Assembly (NCBI RefSeq): GCF_011386835.1
Contig: NC_088792.1
Span: 111,200,421 to 111,264,420, forward strand
Direction: 5' to 3'
DNA from: Chrysemys picta bellii
Lineage: Eukaryota; Chordata; Testudines; Emydidae
DNA length: 64,000 nt
The position numbers were made by a program, and so were the translations under genes. The notes below the pieces were generated by a model. The model made no database searches. It was not told where the DNA came from and saw only the letters and a program-made list of their open reading frames with translations. This document shows, one piece after another, positions 1 through 9,345 of the stretch; the stretch's first letter is position 1; each line of letters begins with the position of its first letter.

Positions 1-2121
1 GAGGATAAAAATGGGGCCACAAGAAACGTTAAAACTAAGAAAAACAGGAAAACACCTAGGCTAAAGATGTGAGCCATGTAGATAACAATATGAGTGGAGA
101 GATGTGTTATTAGGCTATGCGAAGAAAATATAAACCAGTCAGAAGAAAAGAGTGTAGAGTGTGACTTTGGAAATGTAGCGTGTAGATAGCATGAAATATA
201 CTGAATGTGGACCAGGGCAATGAATGTTCAGTTACATAATACATGTAAAAGCAAGGACAGCTTGTGCGCAATATTATTATCAACCATATTATCAAACTGT
301 GCTAGCTCTTTCCATAAGGACCTCAGATCAAAGACTAGCACATCAGCAGTTAGGTGTTGCACTGGCATAGGTACCTGAGTGGTTCCTCATGCCAGCTGGG
401 TCAAATTCTGCATAAGGTACTTTTAACACGGTAATTTCTCCCATCAGGACAGAATTTATTCCATAGCATTTGTAGTCACCCAGAAGCTGCAGAGTGACCT
501 ATACAGCATCTTAGAGCACAGAAGCCAAGATCATCCCTTCCCACAGCAAAGCCTGTAGAATAGACACTGGGAGGAGCAAATCCCTGAGGACCACTTGCTA
601 TATCACCTCTCCTTGCCATACATCCCACTGGGAAGGCAGAGTTTCCTTTCCCTGCAGAAAATAAGGATAAGACCCCATGCTGCTAGAACCCATGGGATCC
701 ATAGGAGGACCTATGCATTCAGTGCCCATTGCTTCCAGAACAGTCCTGGATCCATGTAGACAGACCCCTTAAACCCCTTTCCCCTATTCACCCAAAATCT
801 CCCTGGAAATGTTGCTTCATATTTTATCCTTATTTCTAATGTTTAGTTTAATTATTTGGAATCTTAAAGGTGACCTGCAAGACTTTTGTGTCAAAAGATG
901 TGTTTATTACCAAAGCAAGTTGTAATCTATTAGTCCGAAAGATTAAGAGGTTGCCTGCAAGATGAGACTATACAGCAGGGTGCTTGAAATGCTTTCCTTT
1001 TGGTTAATGAATTGGACAGTTGCATTACATCATGCCACTAGATAGAGGACATGAGCTCAGAGCAGATTCACCATTCTAGACTCTCTGTTGCTAGAGGCTG
1101 TGATTGTCCTATAAACATATCTCTAAAATAAACATGAACATAGCTTCTACGTTCTGTTTTTGTTAATAATTAACTAAAGAATCTAACTGAGGGCAGAACT
1201 AGGCCCTTAATATTTTAGGTCCCAACCTGAGAATAAGCTCTGCACAGACAGACTCCTGTGTCCACACAGAGCCCCTCTATAGATAGTAGAAAAGTCAACC
1301 AGCCTCCACCAGGGTGCAGGGCTTCACCTGCACAAAGTTCACTGCAGGACTGGGGACTTTGATGCTAACTGGTCTCAATTCCTTAGGTAATCTTTATAAT
1401 GTACTCATGACCTTCCTGCCAGAGTTGGGAAACTTTAGTATGCAACAAGATCATACTGACATAAAATAGCGCTCTACATGTACTGACTGAATTTTTAAAC
1501 TACTTTTGGGAGCTAAATTCTTAAGTGAATCTAGTTCATCTGGCTGAGGAGTCTAAGCTAGTGTAAACTATACCTTCTTCCAGCCTCCTCAAGTTTTAAG
1601 GTGTATCAATAGATGCTATGTCTGTACTGCCCCTCAATTTGGACTACAGGAGTGTGAAGAGCAGTGCTCACCAAGAGCTGAGCTGTAACCCCTGTGTGGA
1701 CACTGCAGGCATGAACTAAAAGGCTCCTAATTCATATTAATATAATCCTGTTTGAAGAAGAATGCATTAATGTGAACTAGGAACGAACCAGGAACCTTTT
1801 ATTTTGTGCCCAAAGCATCCACATGGGGGAGTTACAGTGCAGTACTTTGGTGCACACTGCTATTCACATCCACTTACCAATGTGTAATTCCCATCTTACC
1901 AAATTGAAGTCAAAGAAAGTTTCGTTGTTGACTTCAGTGAGAACAGGATTGAGCCCCCTATGCATATGAGTAAACCCACTGACGACAATGGGACAACATT
2001 GCCAATGTTGCCAACTCTTGTGATTTTGCCAAGTCTTCTGACATTTGGTGATTTGGCTCCAGCTTCTGGAGTCATACTGTAATCTGAAAGTCTCAACTTT
2101 AATTTAAAATATGTTTGTTAC
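1..2121. other. Unique AT-rich DNA, no gene seen
   Basis: I see no open reading frame with recognisable homology, no RNA gene and no clear transposon ends here. The short minus-strand frames are low complexity and have no domain signature. The stretch reads like ordinary vertebrate intergenic or intronic sequence. Confidence 0.6.
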
Positions 2122-2954
2122 TGTAGCGGGGTGGTCACCTGCTCCTGTCATAAAGGGCTTAAAACAGCACAGGAGAGGGCTGTGGCTGGAGGCAAGTAGC
2201 CCAGGCTGATTGGGGAAGCAGCCTCAGATGTGGCCATGCCCCAATCAGGGCCCAGCTGGCCCTTATAAGAGGGCAGTGGGCTAGGCACAGACAGACACAC
2301 TCTCTCTTGCCTTTGAGAGGGAGGGGCCTGGCTGCTGGGGAGCGTACCTTAGTACATGAGGTGGAGCAGGGCTAGGTTGACCAGATGTCCCGATTTTATA
2401 GGGACAGTCCCGATTTTGGGGGCTTTTTCTTATATAGGCTCCTATTACCGCCCACCCCCTGTCCCGATTTTTTACAGTTGCTATCTGGTCACCCTAAGCA
2501 GGGCTGAGGGAAGGCCAGAGGCACTGGGGAGCTCCGGCCTGGAAACCCCCCAGGTTGCAGGCCTAGTATAAGGCTGAATAGGTACTGGGGTTACAATGGG
2601 GCAGCCTAAGGATAGGCAGAGGCAGCAGGTCCAAACCCTCCTTGCCAATGATGAATGGCTGATATACTGCAGTCTACCCCAGTGAATGGGGGCTAGATGG
2701 GGATTGGGCAGTAGCCATATACTGAGGTGAGGTGGAGATAGGGGGTGGGTGTTGCCCTGGAAGGAGGAGACCCAGAGATTGGGGTTACTGCCAGGGGGCA
2801 GCACCCCAGTGGAAAGGGGCACCGGGGTCCGGGAGGGACATGGGGGCCCAGCGGTAGCGAGACACCATCCGACTGAGGGCACTCTGGAGGCTGGAAGCTA
2901 ATTCCCTGAGAGACCAGCAGAAGGCGCCGCAGGGGTGAGTCTCGCATTGCTTCA
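2122..2954 (+). mobile_element. Solo LTR, interrupted by a miniature element
   Basis: The tract begins TGTAGCGGGGTGG and ends in TTCA, giving the TG...CA borders of an LTR. It has a TATA-like CTTATAAGAGG near 2260 followed by a GC-rich leader, as in an LTR promoter. No internal retroviral sequence adjoins either side, so it appears to be a solo LTR left by recombination. A 124-bp miniature transposon with its target duplication (2365-2504) sits inside, so the LTR is older than that insert. The flanking bases give only a weak match as a target duplication. The text matches an LTR type I recall from turtle genomes, but the class is unassigned. Confidence 0.6.
2373..2496. mobile_element. 124-bp hAT-like miniature element
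   Basis: The terminal inverted repeats TAGGTTGACCAGAT and ATCTGGTCACCCTA pair at 13 of 14 positions. They are flanked by a perfect 8-bp duplication AGCAGGGC at 2365-2372 and 2497-2504. An 8-bp duplication is the hallmark of hAT transposition. The body is non-coding and repeats GTCCCGATTTT three times. It depends on a transposase supplied elsewhere. It lies inside a solo LTR. Confidence 0.85.
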
Positions 2955-3150
2955 TTGACCTAGTGGATAGAGCACCGCATTATATTCCCAGCTCTGCTAC
3001 TGGCCTGCTGGATGACCTGGGCAAGTTACTTAACCACTCTCTGCCTCAGTTTCCCCATCTGTAAAATGGGGGTAATGATACTGATGTCCTCTGCACAGCA
3101 CTTTAAGATCTACTGATGAAAAGCAATATATAAGAGCAAGATATTATTAT
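2955..3150 (+). repeat. MIR-type tRNA-derived SINE
   Basis: A tRNA-like head (GACCTAGTGGATAGAGC as the A box, degraded B box near 2985) is followed by the MIR/CORE body, including CCTCAGTTTCCCCATCTGTA and the AAATGGGGGTAATGATACTG segment. It ends in a TATTATTAT tail. It starts immediately after the solo LTR. It is non-coding and ancient. Confidence 0.8.
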
Positions 3151-3159
3151 GGATGGGGA

Positions 3160-3480
3160 GAAAAGCTTGAAAGTTTGAACCCTAAAGGCTCAAAACCCAG
3201 CCCTTAACATATCTGAAGACCATTATCAGAGCCCTCCATCTTCTTTTTTCAAGACTAAACATGCCCTAGTTTTTTAACCTTTCCTCATAAGTCAGATTTC
3301 CTAAACCTTTTATCATTTTTGTTGCTCTCCTCTGGACTCCCTCCAGTTTGTCCACATCTTTCCTAAAGTGTGGTGCTCAGAACTGGACACTGGACTCCAC
3401 CTGAGGCCTCACCAGTGCCGAGTAGAGCAGAATATGGATTACCCTGTAGCTTGCCACTAAAGCCTGTGCTTTTTTTCCCC
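3160..3480 (-). repeat. CR1 LINE fragment (antisense)
   Basis: The plus strand carries the complement of the CR1 3' coding and terminal region, recognisable by CTCTCCTCTGGACTCCCTCC, then TTTGTCCACATCTTTCCT and the CAGAACTGGACAC motif. CR1 is the dominant non-LTR retrotransposon of sauropsids. This copy is 5' truncated and carries substitutions that stop translation. Confidence 0.8.
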
Positions 3481-3760
3481 CTCTCCCAAGTAAATTTCAT
3501 GAGTCCTATTCACCTCTGATAAATAACTAAACTGCTTTCTCTTTCAATCAAAACTATTTCAGTTAAGAAATACTTAAGATATAGTGTTAATGGAACAAGA
3601 ACATTAGTTACAGCTACAAGCATTCCATGAATATGACAATAAAATCAGCTGTGTTTTGTGTATTGACTTCACTTCATACTATACCACTTTTCTTTCAAAA
3701 GCAACAGGTACGATGTTATTTATATTATCTGTTCAAACAAGTAACATTCTGAAAAACACA

Positions 3761-5240
3761 GGGTAGTCTACACTACGAAATTACTCTGATTTTACAGAAG
3801 TCGATTTTTGGGAACAGATTGTATAACGTCGAGTGCACCCGTCCACACTAAGCACATTAATGCGGTGGTGTGCGTCCATAGAACCGTGGTAGCTATCCCA
3901 CAGTTCCCGCAGTCCCTGCTGCTCATTGGAATTCTGGGTTGAGTTCCCAATGCCTGATGGGGCCAAAAATTATGGGTGGTTATGGGTAAATGTTGTCAGT
4001 CAACCCCCCCACCCCCCTCCGTGAAAGCAACAGCAGACAATCATTTCGCGCCCTTTTCCCTGGATTGCCTGAGCAGACGCAGTAGTACGGCAAGCATGGA
4101 GCCCATTCTGCCTTTTTTCACTGGCACCGTATGTCTACTGGATGCTGCTGACAGACGCGGAACTACAGTGCTACACAGCTGCAGCTTCTTGCCTTTGCAA
4201 GTTTGCAAAGATGGTTACCAGTCATACTGTACCATATGCTGCTGTCATGGGTGCTCCTGGCCGGCCTCCGTGAGGTCAGTAGAGGGCACCTAGACAAAAA
4301 TGGGAGTGACTCCCCAGGTCATTCTCTTCTTTAAGTTTTGTCTAATGGAGATTCAGTGCTGCCTAGAACATCAGGCAAGCCTACTAAAGAACCACAGAAC
4401 CAAACAGCTGCTCCGGGTCAGAGCCCCAGACATCCTGTAGAAATGATGAGCTGCATGCCGTTCTAGGGGGTGCCCGTACAACAACCCTACCCATTGCTTC
4501 CCTCCTCCCCCACCCCTCCCGGGCTACCTTGGCAGTTATCCCCCCATTTGTGTGATGAAGTAATAAAGAATGCATGAATTTGAAACAACATTGACTTTAT
4601 TGCCTCTGCAAGCCGAGATCAAAGGGGGAGGGGAGGGCGGTTGGCTTACAGGGAAGTAGAGTGAACCACCATTCCGCACTTGCTCAGCCTATAGTCTGTC
4701 CATCATGGCCTTAGAGATTTTTTCAAATGTTTTGGCATTCCATCTTTTGGAACGGAGTTCTGATAGCACGGATTCGTCTCCCCATACAGCAATCAGACCC
4801 AGTACCTCCTGTACGGCCCATGCTGGAGCTCTTTTGCGATTCTGGGACTGCATGTTACCTGTGCTGATGAGCTCTGCATGGTTACCTGTGCTGATCAGCT
4901 CTCCACGCTGGGCAAACAGGAAATGAAATTCAAAAGTTCACAGGGCTTTTCCTCTCTACCTGGCCAGTGCATCCGAGTTCAGATTGCTGTCCAGAGCGGT
5001 CACAATGGTGCACTGTGGGATAGCTCCTGGAGGCCAATACCATCGAATTGAGTCCACAGTAACCCTAATTCGAACCGGCAATGTCGATTTCAGCGCTACG
5101 CCCCTCGTCGGGGAGGAGTACAGAAATCGATTTTAAGAGCCCTTTATGTCGACAAAAATGGCTTTGTGTGGATGGGTGCAGGGTTAATTTGATTTAAAAT
5201 GTTGCTAAATTCGACCTAAACTCGTAATGTAGACCAGGCC
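3761..5240. mobile_element. Non-autonomous, rearranged PIF/Harbinger element
   Basis: The ends GGGTAGTCTACACTACG and CGTAATGTAGACCAGGCC are inverted repeats like those of the 5.5-kb Harbinger at 37443-42993. A 3-bp duplication ACA (3758-3760, 5241-5243) flanks them. The left 400 bp match the leader of the larger element, including the region around its transposase start, and the right end holds an antisense piece of the SANT gene. The transposase core is missing. A block at about 4497-4660, with the two poly(A) signals, is inverted relative to the larger element. It is a deletion and inversion derivative without coding capacity. Confidence 0.8.
4700..4890 (-). pseudogene. Remnant of Harbinger Myb/SANT gene N-terminus
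   Basis: The plus-strand text matches the antisense of the SANT gene exon 1 at 42430-42640: ATGGCCTTAGAGAT corresponds to ATGGCCTTGGAGAT, and the downstream CATGCTGGAGCTCTTTTGCG segment is shared. On the minus strand it represents the trihelix region. Several substitutions and a duplicated CTGTGCTGATGAGCTC-like segment near 4858-4900 break it up. It is a fossil inside the non-autonomous Harbinger. Confidence 0.7.
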
Positions 5241-5319
5241 ACAGTTTGGCTCTTTTTATGCTGCATATATTTCTTGCAATAACTCATTTAAATGTTAATC
5301 AAACTTTCCTATCCAGTTA

Positions 5320-5607
5320 GAGCTAGTCTATACTGGCAATGCTAAAGCGCTGCCATGGCAGTGCTTTAACATGCCTTGTGTGGTCGCAGTGCAGCGCTGG
5401 GAGAGAGCTCTCGCGGTGCAGTGCTGGGAGAGAGCTCTCGCGGTGCTCTAAAAAACCCACCTCAATGAGGGGCATGGCTCCCAGCGCTGGGGCACTGTTT
5501 ACACTGGCGCTTTACAGCGCTGCAACTTGCTGCACTCAGGGGGGTGTTTTTTCACACCCCTGAGGGAGAAAGTTACAGCGCTGTTACTTGCCAGTGTAGA
5601 CAAGCCC
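5320..5607. mobile_element. 288-bp Harbinger-type miniature element with TTA duplication
   Basis: The ends GAGCTAGTCTATACTGGCAA and TTGCCAGTGTAGACAAGCCC form inverted repeats with three mismatches in 20. They are flanked by TTA at 5317-5319 and 5608-5610, the duplication typical of PIF/Harbinger. Inside are two head-to-tail copies of a roughly 30-bp unit ending in GAGAGAGCTCTCGCGGTGC (about 5390-5447) and a GGGGTGT/ACACCCC hairpin near 5541-5563. It has no coding capacity. Confidence 0.8.
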
Positions 5608-5610
5608 TTA

Positions 5611-6095
5611 GTCTCTTAGCTCTGATAATCAACTCCTCTAGTAAAGGAAAAGTAGGAGGTGGGGGTTAGTGGGAGGGAGAACTCTTTAAAGGTTAGCCTT
5701 GGGCTGTTTTGGTGGTTTGCAAATGAGTTTGGGTCTAAAGAACAATGATACAATGCAGCTGCATTCAAAAGACTGTTTAGTATTATTTGCATAATTACAG
5801 TAGTATAGTTAAGATGGTTTCCAACATGGAGGACAATCCTCCCCATGCTTATTTCTATCAATCTTCATAATCTACACTGGTTGAAAATCAATGCTATCAA
5901 CCACTCTCTCTGTGCATTCAAAAGATACTCTGAAAGGGGTGCTGTGGCTGCTGAAGGCACTATGATGATACATTCATTCTCTTCCACATACTAGATCTAT
6001 TTATGAATTACTTTCAATAGTTTTCTTTTATGCTGGACTGTTACCTGGGGTTCTTTCAACCCAAAGCTATTGGTAACTTTTACTCTGTGTGAGGT
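5611..6095. other. No gene seen
   Basis: This is a non-coding spacer between a miniature element and an LTR-like tract. I see no repeat ends or coding signature in it. Confidence 0.5.
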
Positions 6096-6800
6096 GGTGT
6101 CAGGAAATAAATCAGGGGAGACACGGCCGTCCGACCGATAGATGGCGGCACAAACAGGACAACACAGGAGTGCTTTCACTTAAAGCTACACTTTACTTAG
6201 TCTCAAGCACTTACACATGTCCACAACAGATTAGTAAAACACCCTCAACCCTTCATAATTAACAAATTTGAATGTGGCTCTCGAGTGACACAGTAGTAGG
6301 CTTCTGGTGGCCAAACCTTCTGTCATAGAATGACATGTCCCTTAAAGAAAACTTGTTAAACAAACAGTTCCAATGGGCAAGCAAGAGGCTCCTTCTGATT
6401 ATTGATTAACTAGGTGTGGGTTTTTCCAGAGTTTGCAGCCTTGAGATCCCAATAGACATTCCTGAGGCACATCTTTTAAAATGCATGTATCAGCAACTTC
6501 AACACAATTCTTATCAGGAAGGATGCGAGGTCAAGCTGCCCTTTCTGTGGCACCCCAAAACTCCCCCCTTCCTGCCTTGGTCAAGCTGAGACTGCTGAAT
6601 GGCCAATTTACAGCTTGCTGAATAGGCTGCCTTTAACAATAAGCCATCGTGGTTTCAGGCACTTTACTGTTTGCCAAAGTTTCCCCGTACAGGGCAACAG
6701 CTGCACATGCTTAAATTAGATAACAGATCTTTACCTGAAGATTTGGTCACAGATCCTTCAGCTAGTTTTACATTTGTTTTAGAAAATTACTTCTGCTTTC
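6096..6800. repeat. LTR-like dispersed repeat, boundaries uncertain
   Basis: The block starting near TGTCAGGAAATAAATCAGGG, with the distinctive GGGGAGACACGGCCGTCCG motif, resembles a dispersed LTR-type repeat I recall from turtles. I could not find a matching CA end with a target duplication, so borders and orientation are approximate. There is no associated retroviral coding sequence. Confidence 0.4.
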
Positions 6801-6939
6801 TACATATTCCTAACAATTCACTCCTATTTATATCACTTTCGATTTGCAAATACACACATTTGTAAAAGCAAGGCTTAAACTCTTCAGACTTGCTTACATG
6901 GGTGGTGCATGACTCCTGCATTTTGGGAGACTGGGCACG

Positions 6940-7480
6940 AGTGCCAGAAGCTCCCTAGAAATAGGGGGTGCACTAGTGCCCAGACTGTGGCCTCACCCCC
7001 TACTCCACCCTGAGGCCTGCTCCCTCTTGGGACCCTTCCTTGAAGAACCCCTGCCTGCACCTCTCCACCCCCTCTCCCCCAGGGCTTCCATCGCTCACAC
7101 CTCTCCACCACCATGAGAGCCCCCCTGCGCACCCGCTGCTCACACTTCTCTGCCCCCGGCAGTTGAGGGGGCCTCAGAGGAGGGGGTGGAGAGGTGCGAG
7201 CAGCAGGCAGAGGGGGCCTCTGGGAAAGATGCAGAGTGGGAATGGAAGAGGCGGGACAAGGGCAGGTCCACGGGGGAAAAGGCAGAGCAGGGGCGGGAAG
7301 AGGAGTAGTATGGGCAGTGCTGCAAGGGAAGAGGAGGAGCAGGAGAAGGAACATGGTGTGGCGTGTGGGTGGGGCCGTGGCTCAGGTGCCCTTTTGGCAG
7401 CGGTGCTTCTCCAAAGGGTGGCGCACCACATCCTGTTTGGGGAGGCCTGGCCTCTTATAGCTCCGCCCATGCTGACTTGG
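6940..7480. repeat. GC-rich imperfect inverted-repeat tract
   Basis: The left half is C-rich and the right half G-rich. GCACCTCTCCACCCCCTC near 7058 is the reverse complement of sequence near 7179-7196 (GAGGGGGTGGAGAGGTGC). Long proline- or arginine-rich frames on both strands come from this base bias and have no domains, so I do not call a gene. It may be a decayed fold-back transposon, but no target duplication was found. Confidence 0.45.
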
Positions 7481-7499
7481 TAAGTTAAAGGTTGGCAGG

Positions 7500-8656
7500 G
7501 ATCCATTCCACAATCCTAGGACCGAACACTGTACTTTGGTGGGGAGGGGTTGACAAAAACATCTGTAATCACTTAACTAAATTCAGATAACATGTTAGAC
7601 TCAGTTACACTAATTTATAGTCCCATACACTCAGACCGACAGCCTTACTCAGTGTTAAACTAGTGTAACTTGCATGCTGAGGAGCTTGAAGGTGTATTAA
7701 AGAAGCATTTAAAGTAGAATGGGAGCTACTTTAATTTGATATTCTTGCTCCCTGCTTTTAGTCATTTTGCTTTTTATGCTTCTCTCTTCTGGCTCCTCAG
7801 TGTATGAATCATTCTAGCTTAGACTCCCTAAGACTGACTCAGTGGGCTAAATGCAGAGGTGATATGGCATGTGTCAGTTACATGCTGGCAAGTGGGTGTG
7901 AGTCCATGTAAATCACTCTATGCAGCCTTACATCAATTTATATGCTCCTTTCATGGTGATCTGGACAGAAGAAGTTGGAAGTATACCAACTTGCACTCTC
8001 TCTAGATTCTCAAATTTGCTTCAACTCACTTAGGCTGACCTGTTAAACCCTCTAGCTTTAAAAGACTCCAAGCCAAATCTCCAAATTTGAGGTGTTCAAA
8101 ATTTTGATCCAGATCTGAATTTTGTGGCTTGAGCTAACCTTTATTTAAACTGAAAAGAAGTCCACTACGCTACTATGACAAGGTCAAAGAGCTATGTAAG
8201 TAGAAGATGATGATAAATGTGACAGCAGCCACTGAAAGCAATGGATTTTGACTGACCACCATGTGTTAGAAGATAGCTGAGTTTGTAACCATGACACAGG
8301 TTATTTGAATGGGATCAGAAACAAAGCTCAAGTTTTTTAGTCTTATGTGTTTGACTGTCACTATAAACATATCAGCAAACAAAAAGTTTGGTCCATTCTC
8401 AATATGTTACTAATAAACTAGCTGTTGCAAGTGCGAAATTCAGGTGCCACTGAGCGTCTCAAAATTCCTGCTTGTCTGCCACCTAACCCTGTAGATGCCT
8501 AAATTTCCATCCTAAAAGTCTCCCAGGTTCCTGGGTTTCTGCATCTGGGCATGTACACAATGCCTCACTCTAGGCATCCAGACACCTATCTCATACCTGA
8601 GCCCCAGCAAGAGCTTCAAGCCAAGGGAAGATTGGTGTTCCCCTGCCTACCTTGCT
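7500..8656. other. No gene seen
   Basis: This is AT-rich non-coding sequence without recognisable repeats or frames of interest. Confidence 0.5.
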
Positions 8657-8664
8657 TGCGGGGC

Positions 8665-8850
8665 CAGGGCCGGATTTCCAGTTAGGCACAGTAGGCACGT
8701 GCCTAGGGGTGCTGGCTTTCTAGGGTGGCCTAAAAGTTAAACGTGGGTTAAAAGTTTCATTTTTATGGAAAATACAAATGTCAGCTGTAGGCGGGTGGGG
8801 GGGCTGAAGATGCTGTGCGTAAGCACACATAAGGTGTAAATTTGGCCCTG
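8665..8850. mobile_element. 186-bp hAT-like miniature element
   Basis: The ends CAGGGCCGGATTT and AAATTTGGCCCTG pair at 11 of 13 positions and begin with the CAGGG common among hAT elements. The 8-bp flanks TGCGGGGC (8657-8664) and TGTGGGGC (8851-8858) differ at one base. The body is non-coding and begins with TAGGCACAGTAGGCACGTGC. Confidence 0.7.
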
Positions 8851-9144
8851 TGTGGGGCCCAATCTTGTAGATATGCTCTGGCATTTCTCCCAGGAGGCAG
8901 AGGGGGAATCAAACCCGCACATTCTGGGTGAATATCCTAACCATAGGGCTAAAGTTATGAGGGAGGTACCACTGCTTCCTCCTCCAGCATTTCTTGCCAA
9001 AAAAAATTGGCTTAGCTGCTCAACTACAGGACAGGGTTCACAGCTGTGGGTCCCAGGCAAAGGTAGGTGCCTAAGTCCCAGAGAGGGGCAGGGCTTAGGC
9101 CTTTGTCCTTACCCCACCCATGTGACCCCGGGAAGTGCTCTTAA

Positions 9145-9345
9145 CCCCATTTCACAGATAGAGAACCGAAGAACAGAGAGACACTAACATTGGGATTTTC
9201 AAAGGCTCTTAACGGGTTAAGTGTCTAAGTCCTATTGATTTCACTAGGAACTAGGCACTTAATCTTCTTAGGTACTTTTGAAAATCCCACTATAAGTAAC
9301 TTGCCCAATGTCCCACAGGAAGTCTGTGGTAGAAGATCTGATATG
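9145..9345 (+). repeat. MIR-like fragment split by a hairpin element
   Basis: The left piece (CATTTCACAGATAGAGAACC...) and right piece (TAAGTAACTTGCCCAATGTC) are the two halves of a MIR-type SINE in antisense sense, separated by a 99-bp palindromic insert (9191-9289). The join restores the usual order of MIR segments. Confidence 0.6.
9191..9289. mobile_element. 99-bp palindromic insert
   Basis: TGGGATTTTCAAA at the left edge is the reverse complement of TTTGAAAATCCCA at the right edge. The middle repeats TTAAGTGTCTAAGTCC and its approximate complement, so the whole unit can fold into one long hairpin. No clear target duplication was found. It is probably a fold-back miniature DNA transposon. 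Confidence 0.6.

Noticed and set aside
2955..3030. Functional tRNA gene
   Set aside because: The tRNA-like boxes belong to the head of a MIR SINE; no complete cloverleaf with anticodon arm is present.
6884..7506. Frames up to 156 residues, proline- or arginine-rich
   Set aside because: They result from strand-biased C- and G-rich sequence. No domain, no start context and no splice signals support a gene.
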